A DNA stretch of 7,563 nucleotides. It comes from Planctomycetota bacterium (GTDB lineage Bacteria > Planctomycetota > Planctomycetia > Pirellulales > Pirellulaceae). Under the pieces are notes generated by a model that saw only the letters and a list, made by a program, of their open reading frames with translations, was not told where the DNA came from and ran no database searches. The stretch covers positions 1-7,563 of the forward strand of contig JAHWKS010000239.1 of NCBI GenBank assembly GCA_019347795.1. Reading direction: 5' to 3'. The position numbers were made by a program, and so were the translations under genes. Position 1 is the first letter of the stretch. Every line of letters starts with the position of its first letter. Shown piece by piece: positions 1 to 5,667 of this stretch.

Positions 1-32
1 GGGCGTCGCCGAGACGGCAAACGCGGATTAGA

Positions 33-1280
33 ATGATCCCCGAACCGACGGTATCGAAATTGTGGACGCCATGTCGCAACGCCGAGATTGGAATCCCAAC
101 GATCGTTGACGCCGGCGGCCGTGCTGAGCGGTTGGAGCGGCTATCGCTGGGTGAGCGAACCGTCAGCGAGGATTGGCTGCAGAAACAGCTCTTCGAGTGT
201 CCCGAACTCTTGCCCATCGACGAGATCGAACCCGATTATGGGCCGCTGATTCCGATCGGTCGCGAAATCAGCACCGACGCCGGGCCGCTCGACAACCTTT
301 ACATATCGCCGCGCGGCCTCTTGACGCTGGTCGAGGCGAAGCTTTGGAAGAACCCGCAGGCTCGGCGGGAGGTCGTCGGACAAATCATTGATTACGCGAA
401 GGAAGTCAGCCGCTGGAGCTACGAGGATCTCGATGCAAAGGCGAAGAAGGCGACGCAAAAGTCGCTGTGGGAATTGATCTCCTCGTGTGCGGAGCGTCTT
501 GAAGAGGCTCGATTTGTCGATGCTGTAAGCCGGAACATGCGCGCCGGGCGTTTTCTCCTTTTAATCGTGGGGGATGGCATCCGTGAAGAGATGGAGCGAT
601 TGGCGGAGTTCCTGCAGTCGACTCCACAACTCCGCTTTACCCTGGCGCTGGTGGAACTCCAGTTGTACCGGCTCGGAAGCGACGGACGACTGCTGGTAAT
701 CCCCGTCGTGGTCGGCCGCACAACCGAAGTCGTGCGAGCGGTGGTGCGCGTGACTTCCACCGAAGGCGCGCATGTCGACGTATCGCTGGATGTTCGGGAT
801 GATCCCGACAACGCGACTTTGCGTCGTCCCGCCTTGACGTATGACGAATTCTTCGCGGAATTGGCGAACTCCGGCGCAAGCTCCCCTGCGATCGACGTAG
901 CTCGGAAGCTCTACGACGATTTTAGCCGCGATCCGCGGTTCAAGATCGAATGGAAGGCCGCCAGCCTGACGATCAAGCTGCGCGATCCGGTGGAAACGAG
1001 TCGCGTCTATTCGGTTTTGATTGTCGAGAAGGCCGGACGGGCATATGTTGGCTGGCTGGGCGATCAACTGAAGCGAGTGGGCGTTAACGACGAATTTGCG
1101 AAGAAGTTTGCTCGTGATTTGGGGGATCTGGTCGGTCGACGGGCCGATCCCAGGTACGGCGCAGCATGGGATCAACCCGCACCGTTGGAGGCGTTAGCGG
1201 CGAAGTATGGCGATGTAAAAGCCATAATCGACGATTTGGCCACCGCCATTTACTCGCAGCGGTTGGGGGAAATGCCGTAG
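33..1280 (+). CDS. PD-(D/E)XK nuclease-like protein of unknown role
   Basis: The N-terminal third carries a recognisable PD-(D/E)XK core. A GPLDNLY segment supplies Asp87, a LVEAK strand supplies Glu101 and Lys103, and a following helix has Gln117-x3-Tyr121 (QIIDYA), the Q-x3-Y pattern of RecB-type nucleases. The KLWKNPQARREVVGQ stretch between them is typical of a widespread uncharacterised bacterial family that I recall only as hypothetical proteins. Family knowledge predicts metal-dependent DNA or RNA cleavage, but no substrate can be read from the sequence. Residues from about 280 to 415 form a second region with no motif I recognise. No signal peptide or membrane segment is visible, so it is probably cytosolic. 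The ATG at 33 has no strong ribosome-binding site and residues 1-25 look poorly conserved, so a slightly later start is possible. It appears to be a single-gene unit, closed by the hairpin at 1305-1335. The coding call is firm and the nuclease activity is inferred. Confidence 0.8.
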   Translation: MIPEPTVSKLWTPCRNAEIGIPTIVDAGGRAERLERLSLGERTVSEDWLQKQLFECPELLPIDEIEPDYGPLIPIGREISTDAGPLDNLYISPRGLLTLVEAKLWKNPQARREVVGQIIDYAKEVSRWSYEDLDAKAKKATQKSLWELISSCAERLEEARFVDAVSRNMRAGRFLLLIVGDGIREEMERLAEFLQSTPQLRFTLALVELQLYRLGSDGRLLVIPVVVGRTTEVVRAVVRVTSTEGAHVDVSLDVRDDPDNATLRRPALTYDEFFAELANSGASSPAIDVARKLYDDFSRDPRFKIEWKAASLTIKLRDPVETSRVYSVLIVEKAGRAYVGWLGDQLKRVGVNDEFAKKFARDLGDLVGRRADPRYGAAWDQPAPLEALAAKYGDVKAIIDDLATAIYSQRLGEMP

Positions 1281-1304
1281 GATCATAGGCCTTTTGGACG
1301 TGCA

Positions 1305-1335
1305 GCCTTCGATTGCTTCTACGCGAAGGCCTTTT
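1305..1335 (+). terminator. Candidate intrinsic terminator after the nuclease-like gene
   Basis: A perfect 7-bp inverted repeat, GCCTTCG (1305-1311) and CGAAGGC (1324-1330), encloses a 12-base loop and is followed by CTTTT (1331-1335). It begins 25 bases after the stop codon of the upstream gene, which is the expected place. The T-run is short and the loop long, so termination may be partial. Confidence 0.5.
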
Positions 1336-1376
1336 AGAATGAAGGCAGGTTTGATTTCAGGCCCCGGCGCAACGCA

Positions 1377-1594
1377 ATGGCCGATCACCCTAACAAGCAC
1401 ATTCGCAAAGCGGTCAATTACGCGCTGGGGGATGGCGGCTGCAGAAAGGCGGCGCTCACTCGCACGTGTGGGGCGTTCTCCTTTGCCGACACGGCGGCCG
1501 TGGCGGCTGTCGCTACTCGGTTAATTCAACGCCGCGCAACCCGGAGGCCCACGCGCGCCGAATCCAACGCGAGGTAGATCGCTGTCCCCACTAA
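1377..1594 (+). pseudogene. HicA-like small toxin gene, frameshifted
   Basis: The ATG at 1377 opens MADHPNKHIRKAVNYALGDG and then, in that frame, runs into low-complexity Ala/Arg-rich sequence to a TAG at 1575-1577. From the TGG at 1433, the frame starting one base earlier reads WRLQKGGAHSHVWG, then LLCRHGG, then STPRNPEAHARR, and ends VDRCPH with TAA at 1592-1594. Joining the two frames gives a protein of about 73 residues. It matches a family I know from memory, with an HIRxAxxYA head, a His-containing HxHxWG core and a STPRNPxxHA tail, and a likeness to HicA mRNA interferases. The present GATGGCGGCTG is explained exactly by loss of one TGGC from GATGGCTGGCGGCTG, which would restore the usual Gly-Trp. 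Loss of one G in the G-run at 1427-1431 is an alternative. The partner gene starts 53 bases after the restored stop. A sequencing error cannot be excluded. The HicA assignment is by resemblance, not by search. Confidence 0.65.
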
Positions 1595-1633
1595 GTACGC
1601 TTGACGCGGGGGGGCCACCCTGTCCTTTGTCCC

Positions 1634-1639
1634 AGGAAA
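1634..1639 (+). promoter_or_regulatory. Ribosome-binding site that fixes the start at 1648
   Basis: AGGAAA lies eight bases before the ATG at 1648. This favours that ATG over the upstream in-frame TTG at 1627, which has no such site. Confidence 0.6.
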
Positions 1640-1647
1640 CGCCATCC

Positions 1648-1932
1648 ATGAAAAGTTACGGTTTTACGGTCTTTCTCGACCTCGAGGAAATGTCCGAAGA
1701 CGACGCCGAGCGGTTGTACGTCGCGGGCTGCGACGATGGCTTGTGTTGTTCGTCGTGCGGTCGGGCATATGTCGGATTCGACCGGGAGGCCCGGTCCCTG
1801 GAGGACGCCCTCCGCTCGGCGCTCGCAGATGTACGTAAGGCCGGCTTCCGCGTGACCCGGGTGGAGTTGGAGCCGGAGGATCTGGCTGTGCTGGAGAACG
1901 CGCAAGACGCGGCGCCCCAAACACGGACCTAG
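1648..1932 (+). CDS. Small HicB-like partner protein of the HicA-like gene
   Basis: This is a 94-residue acidic protein beginning MKSYGFTVFLDLEEMSEDDA. Its middle is AGCDDG, then a CCSSCG cluster, then AYVGFDREARSLEDAL, and its end is AGFRVTRVELEPEDL. The pattern of strand, helix, strand followed by an SLEDALRSALADV helix recalls HicB antitoxins. I remember this protein type lying directly downstream of the HicA-like family found just upstream here. Many relatives I recall carry an extra C-terminal helix-turn-helix. Here the protein ends before one, and neither alternative frame downstream encodes one. It may therefore be a naturally short form or may have lost DNA binding. If the upstream gene was a toxin, this would be its antitoxin, now kept without a working toxin. 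The three nearby cysteines (residues 34-38) are unusual for HicB, and metal binding there is only a guess. The ORF is well supported and the function is inferred. Confidence 0.65.
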   Translation: MKSYGFTVFLDLEEMSEDDAERLYVAGCDDGLCCSSCGRAYVGFDREARSLEDALRSALADVRKAGFRVTRVELEPEDLAVLENAQDAAPQTRT

Positions 1933-1961
1933 CGCCGAGACGAGATTACGTCTCGGACGCT
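1931..1961 (+). terminator. Strong bulged hairpin at the end of the HicB-like gene
   Basis: CCGAGACG (1935-1942) pairs perfectly with CGTCTCGG (1949-1956) around a six-base loop. Adding AGCG (1931-1934) with CGCT (1958-1961) gives a 12-bp stem with one bulged A at 1957. The hairpin overlaps the stop codon at 1930-1932. No T-run follows, so it is not a textbook intrinsic terminator. It could instead protect the mRNA 3' end, assist Rho-dependent termination, or be part of the ilvD leader. Confidence 0.4.
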
Positions 1962-2079
1962 GGAGCTCTGGAAGGCGCGGGGGGCGACCATCCGCGTCTC
2001 GTCGGGGCTTGTAGGGTTGCTCCTGCCCGGGGCAGAATTACTCCTTCCGCCAGCTCTCGATTTACATGCGTCTCGTTTC

Positions 2080-3759
2080 ATGAGCCAATTCAACAAATAC
2101 AGCAGCCGCATTACGCAGCCCAAAAGTCAGGGCGCCTCGCAGGCCATGCTCTATGGAACGGGCTTGAGCGAAGAGGATCTCAATAAGCCGCAGGTGGGCA
2201 TCGCCAGCATGTGGTACGAGGGGAACACGTGCAACATGCACCTGAACGACCTGGCGGCCAGGGTTCGGGAAGGGGTGCGGGCCGCGGGGATGGTGGGGAT
2301 GCGGTTCAACACGATCGGCGTGAGCGACGGCATCTCGATGGGCACCGAGGGAATGAGCTACTCGCTCCAGTCCCGCGACCTGATCGCCGATTCGATTGAG
2401 ACGGTGGTCGGCGCCCAGTGGTACGACGCCCTGATCGCCCTCCCCGGCTGCGACAAGAACATGCCCGGCTGCCTGATGGCGATGGGGCGGCTCAACCGGC
2501 CGTCGATCATGGTCTACGGCGGCACGATCCGCGCCGGGCACACGGCCCATCACACGAAGCTGGACATCGTCTCGGCCTTTCAGTGCTACGGCGAGTTCCT
2601 CTCGTCCAAGATCAACGAGGACGAGCGGCGGGAGATCGTGCGGCACAGTTGTCCCGGCGCCGGCGCCTGCGGCGGCATGTACACCGCCAACACGATGGCC
2701 TCGGCCATCGAGACGCTGGGGATGAGCCTCCCCTACAGCTCGTCGATCCCCGCCGAAGACCCGGCCAAGCTGGAAGAGTGCCTCGCCGCCGGTAATGCGA
2801 TGCTCCGCCTCCTGGAAGTGGACCTCAAGCCGCGGGACATCATGACCCGCGAGGCGTTCGAGAACGCGATGGTGATGGTCATGGCCTTGGGCGGCTCCAC
2901 CAACGCGGTGCTGCACCTGATCGCCATGGCGCGGGCGGTGGATGTGAAGCTGACGATCGACGACTTCCAGAGGGTGAGCGATCGCACGCCGTACATCGCC
3001 GACCTGAAGCCGAGCGGCAAGTACGTGATGGAGGACCTGCAAGGCATCGGCGGCGTGCCCGCGGTCCAGAAGCTGCTCCTGGAAGCGGGGATGCTCAAGG
3101 GAGACTGCCTCACCGTCACCGGCCGGACGCTGGCGGAAAACGTCGCAGAGTTGGAGGGCCTGGCCGCGGGCCAGGAGATCATTCGCCCGCTCGATCAGCC
3201 GATCAAATCCTCCGGGCACTTGCAAATCCTCCGCGGCAACCTGGCGCCGGAGGGGGCGGTGGCGAAGATCACGGGCAAGGAGGGGCTGCGGTTCACCGGC
3301 CCGGCCCGCGTCTTCGACTCCGAAGAAGACATGCTGCACGGCCTGGAGCGGAAGGAAATCAAAAAAGGGGACATTGTGGTTATTCGCTACGAAGGCCCCA
3401 AGGGCGGTCCCGGCATGCCGGAGATGCTCACGCCGACCTCGGCCATCATGGGCGCGGGGCTGGGGGCCGAGGTGGCGCTGTTGACCGACGGCCGCTTCTC
3501 CGGCGGCTCGCACGGCTTCATCGTGGGACACATCACGCCGGAGGCGCAGGAAGGCGGTCCGCTGGCGCTGGTGGAAAACGGCGATCAGATCACTGTGGAC
3601 GCCGAGCGCAACCGCCTCGACGTCGCGCTTTCCGAGGAAGAACTTTCCGCCCGCCGCTCCCGCTGGCAGGCCCCCGTCTTCAAAGCCGCGCGCGGCACGC
3701 TCTACAAGTACATCAAGACTGTCAAGTCGGCGTCCGAAGGCTGCGTCACGGATGAATGA
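2080..3759 (+). CDS. ilvD: Dihydroxy-acid dehydratase IlvD
   Basis: This enzyme removes water from 2,3-dihydroxy-isovalerate and 2,3-dihydroxy-3-methylvalerate to give the 2-keto acid precursors of valine, leucine and isoleucine. The 559-residue length is normal for the family. Visible landmarks are three Fe-S cysteines at Cys51 (EGNTCN), Cys124 (PGCDKNMPG, the first family signature, with Lys126 as the expected carbamylated metal-binding lysine) and Cys197 ([12 protein letters not shown]). The second signature is [13 protein letters not shown], with Ser474 as the likely catalytic base. The N-terminus [22 protein letters not shown] matches the family and fixes the ATG at 2080. An in-frame TTG at 2017 would add a Leu-rich stretch that is not typical of IlvD. 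No clear Shine-Dalgarno precedes 2080. No other ilv or leu genes are present in the window, so it probably has its own promoter. It is flanked by two toxin-antitoxin-like modules. Confidence 0.97.
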   Translation: MSQFNKYSSRITQPKSQGASQAMLYGTGLSEEDLNKPQVGIASMWYEGNTCNMHLNDLAARVREGVRAAGMVGMRFNTIGVSDGISMGTEGMSYSLQSRDLIADSIETVVGAQWYDALIALPGCDKNMPGCLMAMGRLNRPSIMVYGGTIRAGHTAHHTKLDIVSAFQCYGEFLSSKINEDERREIVRHSCPGAGACGGMYTANTMASAIETLGMSLPYSSSIPAEDPAKLEECLAAGNAMLRLLEVDLKPRDIMTREAFENAMVMVMALGGSTNAVLHLIAMARAVDVKLTIDDFQRVSDRTPYIADLKPSGKYVMEDLQGIGGVPAVQKLLLEAGMLKGDCLTVTGRTLAENVAELEGLAAGQEIIRPLDQPIKSSGHLQILRGNLAPEGAVAKITGKEGLRFTGPARVFDSEEDMLHGLERKEIKKGDIVVIRYEGPKGGPGMPEMLTPTSAIMGAGLGAEVALLTDGRFSGGSHGFIVGHITPEAQEGGPLALVENGDQITVDAERNRLDVALSEEELSARRSRWQAPVFKAARGTLYKYIKTVKSASEGCVTDE

Positions 3760-3772
3760 TTGATCAGCAAAG

Positions 3773-3790
3773 AAGGTTTGGTTGAACCTT
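3773..3790 (+). repeat. Inverted repeat just after ilvD
   Basis: AAGGTT (3773-3778) and AACCTT (3785-3790) form a perfect 6-bp inverted repeat with a six-base spacer, starting 14 bases after the ilvD stop. There is no T-run. It could be a weak 3'-end hairpin for ilvD or a binding site for the following antitoxin. Confidence 0.3.
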
Positions 3791-3827
3791 GCCGCTTTCC
3801 AAACCACCTGCGAGAATGACGGGGACG

Positions 3828-3842
3828 GGAAACGAGATTTCC
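3828..3842 (+). promoter_or_regulatory. Possible operator dyad before the antitoxin gene
   Basis: GGAAA (3828-3832) and TTTCC (3838-3842) form a symmetrical 5+5 dyad around CGAGA, ending 19 bases before the antitoxin start. Antitoxins of small addiction modules often bind such dyads to repress their own operon. The repeat is short and could be chance. Confidence 0.25.
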
Positions 3843-3861
3843 TCTAACCGGACGGCAGTGT

Positions 3862-4113
3862 ATGACGAGCTCACCCGACATATTTGATCAGGCTTTGAAG
3901 CTTCCCGAGGAGCAACGCGCTGAACTGGCTCACCAATTACTGGAGAGTTTAGGGGGGAGCGATGGCGAATCCCAAACCACCTTCGATCAAGAGTGGGCGG
4001 AAGAAATTGAGCGGCGTTCCGCCGCATATCGAAGTGGAGAAATGCCTGCCGAAGACTGGCGCGTTGTGATGAAGCGGTTGAGGGCGTCTCTCGAGGAAAA
4101 GCGCAAGCAATGA
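3862..4113 (+). CDS. Addiction-module antitoxin, TIGR02574 type
   Basis: The 83-residue protein has the hallmarks of the putative addiction module component family (TIGR02574, unstable-antitoxin type). These are an N-terminal helix with LKLPEEQRAELAHQLLESL, a middle WAEEIERRSAAYRSGEMP, and a C-terminal WRVVMKRLRASL helix that in this family is thought to wrap around the toxin. The expected role is to neutralise the ParE/RelE-like toxin encoded next and, with it, to repress the shared promoter. Its stop overlaps the toxin start in ATGA (4110-4113), which points to translational coupling and keeps antitoxin output at least equal to toxin. The ATG at 3862 is the only reasonable start, although the sequence before it is a poor ribosome-binding site. 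It is intact, with no missing region visible. Confidence 0.9.
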   Translation: MTSSPDIFDQALKLPEEQRAELAHQLLESLGGSDGESQTTFDQEWAEEIERRSAAYRSGEMPAEDWRVVMKRLRASLEEKRKQ

Positions 4114-4415
4114 ACCTGCGAGTCTTACCGCCCGCGCAGGAAGAAGCGCGGGAGGCCGGGGAGTGGTACGAAAGCCAACAACCAGGAATCGGCGCCCAAT
4201 TCAACGATGCTCTTGAGTCGGTTCTGACGGAGATCGAAGCCAGTCCTCTACGATTTCCCAAAGACCTTTCTGCTCCCTCTCGCCCCGACGCTCGCCGCGC
4301 GAAGTTTGATGGTTTTCCGCACTCGGTGATTTATGAAATTCACGAGAGCGAGATCATCGTGCTCGCCATCATGCACCCAAGCCGCAGGCCCGCCTACTGG
4401 CGCCGCCGCGGGTGA
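4110..4415 (+). CDS. ParE/RelE-family toxin
   Basis: The 101-residue basic protein fits the ParE/RelE toxin superfamily (plasmid stabilisation type). It starts with a strand, MNLRVLPPAQEEA, followed by two helices containing EAGEWYESQQPGIGAQF and LESVLTEIEASPLRFP. It ends with the typical antiparallel sheet: ARRAKFDGFPHSVIYEIHES, then IIVLAIMHPSRRPAYWRRR. Family members either poison DNA gyrase (ParE) or cut mRNA on the ribosome (RelE). The sequence alone does not decide between these, though pairing with a TIGR02574 antitoxin is the commonest arrangement for plain ParE-like members. A GAGGA ribosome-binding site at 4093-4097 lies inside the antitoxin gene, and the start overlaps its stop by four bases. 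The Arg and aromatic residues near the C-terminus are all present, so it looks functional. Confidence 0.9.
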   Translation: MNLRVLPPAQEEAREAGEWYESQQPGIGAQFNDALESVLTEIEASPLRFPKDLSAPSRPDARRAKFDGFPHSVIYEIHESEIIVLAIMHPSRRPAYWRRRG

Positions 4416-4556
4416 GGCTCATCACCGAATGTCCATCTTCGACCGCCATATTCAGCACTACCAGTTCAACCGCACGCGTACGTTGGCCATCTCTTCAAGG
4501 CGGCCCAGGCGTAGATTCAGACGGGTCATCCTCAGGCGGTGCAGCAGTGTCCATTT

Positions 4557-5552
4557 ATGAGAGACCGACAAACAAGATGGACGACGCTGCGGGACTGGGC
4601 CGTGGCGGGATGGAGCGCGCTGCGGATGCCGGGGAGGAGCCATCGGGGGCTGTTGCCTCCCGCAGATGATCGGCTCACGGAGCTCGAACACGAGCTTCGC
4701 CGCCATGTGGCGGTGCTTGCGGAGGAGATCGGCGAGCGGAATGTGCAGCGGCGACCGCAGCAGTTGGCTCAGGCGGCCGATTATGTCGAAGCCGAACTCG
4801 CCAAGGCCGGCGCCCGCGTGGAACGGCAGCCATACGAAGTCTTGGGCGTCACCTGCTCGAACCTGGAGGTGGAGTTCCGCGGAGGCGCCCGAGCGGATGA
4901 AATTGTGATCGTCGGCGCCCATTACGATTCGGTCCCGGAATCGCCCGCGGCCAACGACAACGCCAGCGGGGTCGCGGCGATTCTCTGCTTATCGCGGAAG
5001 CTTTCCCTTGCAACGAGCGATCGAACGATCCGGTTTGTCGCCTTCGTCAACGAGGAAGCGCCCTACGGCCACACGGAACTGATGGGCTCGCGCGTTTACG
5101 CCCGGCGTTGCCGAGAGCGGGGCGAGAAGATCGCGGCGATGTTGAGCCTGGAAACCATCGGCTATTACAGTGATGCTCCCGGCAGCCAGCGGTATCCGGC
5201 GCCGGTCGGCCTCCTCTACCCATCGGTCGGAAACTTCATCGGCTTCATTGGAAATACTCGGTCGGGTCGCCTGGTGCGTCGAGCGGTGGCGGCCTTTCGG
5301 CGCCATGAGCCGTTTCCCTCGCAGGGGGGCGTGCTCCCCGAGTCTCTACCGAACATCGGATTCTCGGATCACTGGTCCTTTTGGCAGGAGGGCTATCCGG
5401 CGCTGATGGTCACCGACACGGCGCCGTTTCGCTACCCGCATTATCACACTCCCGAGGACACGGCGGATAAGATCGACTATGACCGCCTCGCCCGCGTTGT
5501 TCGCGGCCTGGAAGAAGTGATCACGGACCTCGCGATGGCGCCGCTCGCATGA
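4557..5552 (+). CDS. M28-family zinc peptidase (aminopeptidase-like)
   Basis: This is a metallopeptidase of the M28 family, which removes N-terminal residues using two zinc ions. With numbering from the ATG at 4557 (331 residues), every expected ligand is present: His122 in GAHYDS, bridging Asp134 in ANDNASG, Glu166/Glu167 in NEEAP (general base and ligand), Glu199 in LETIGYY, and His297 in PHYHTPEDT. The region before the catalytic domain has the HVAVLAEEIGERNVQR motif common in bacterial members. The only hydrophobic stretch near the N-terminus is short and lacks a clear signal-peptide cleavage site, so a cytosolic location is more likely than export. An in-frame GTG at 4539 would add six residues, and neither start has a strong ribosome-binding site. 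It lies 141 bases after the toxin gene, so it is probably transcribed separately. The natural substrate is unknown. Confidence 0.9.
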   Translation: MRDRQTRWTTLRDWAVAGWSALRMPGRSHRGLLPPADDRLTELEHELRRHVAVLAEEIGERNVQRRPQQLAQAADYVEAELAKAGARVERQPYEVLGVTCSNLEVEFRGGARADEIVIVGAHYDSVPESPAANDNASGVAAILCLSRKLSLATSDRTIRFVAFVNEEAPYGHTELMGSRVYARRCRERGEKIAAMLSLETIGYYSDAPGSQRYPAPVGLLYPSVGNFIGFIGNTRSGRLVRRAVAAFRRHEPFPSQGGVLPESLPNIGFSDHWSFWQEGYPALMVTDTAPFRYPHYHTPEDTADKIDYDRLARVVRGLEEVITDLAMAPLA

Positions 5553-5567
5553 GTCCGTTTAGGAGTG

Positions 5568-5607
5568 TTGTGCGTAGGGTTGGCGGGCCGTCCGCTTTTC
5601 CGCACAA
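5568..5607 (+). terminator. Nested hairpin between peptidase and hexomutase genes
   Basis: An outer perfect 7-bp inverted repeat, TTGTGCG (5568-5574) and CGCACAA (5601-5607), encloses an inner hairpin. The inner stem is GCGGG (5583-5587) with TCCGC (5591-5595, one G-U pair), followed by TTTT (5596-5599). The inner part resembles a weak intrinsic terminator placed 30 bases after the peptidase stop. The whole could also be a structured 5' leader for the hexomutase. Confidence 0.35.
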
Positions 5608-5655
5608 TACAGCGATACGCCGGGTGCAGCGTTCTCCGATCGCTTTGTCCGAATT

Positions 5656-5660
5656 GAAGG
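5656..5660 (+). promoter_or_regulatory. Ribosome-binding site for the hexomutase gene
   Basis: GAAGG lies seven bases before the ATG at 5668. An ATG at 5664 in another frame meets a TGA after three codons, so 5668 is the real start. Confidence 0.6.
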
Positions 5661-5667
5661 ATCATGG

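Noticed and set aside
561..1175. A 204-residue minus-strand frame inside the nuclease-like gene
   Set aside because: No recognisable motif, and the plus-strand frame has conserved nuclease residues and continuous coding character.
1287..1335. Direct repeat AGGCCTTTT at 1287-1295 and 1327-1335
   Set aside because: A nine-base match at this distance is expected about once by chance in a window of this size, and the second copy is explained by the terminator candidate.
7..1942. The ten-base word CGCCGAGACG occurs at 7-16 and 1933-1942
   Set aside because: Many ten-base matches are expected by chance in 7.5 kb of GC-rich DNA. The copies are far apart and share no wider similarity.
2062..3807. 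A 581-residue open frame on the minus strand across ilvD
   Set aside because: It mirrors the high-GC codon pattern of ilvD, is rich in His, Arg, Ala and Gly with no motifs, and covers a fully conserved gene. It is a shadow frame.
3764..4261. A 165-residue minus-strand frame over the antitoxin and toxin genes
   Set aside because: It is antisense to two clearly recognisable family members with coupled start and stop.
4416..4514. Read-through frame after the toxin stop ending GHLFKAAQA
   Set aside because: It has no start codon and no recognisable family, and appears only as an open stretch in the toxin frame.
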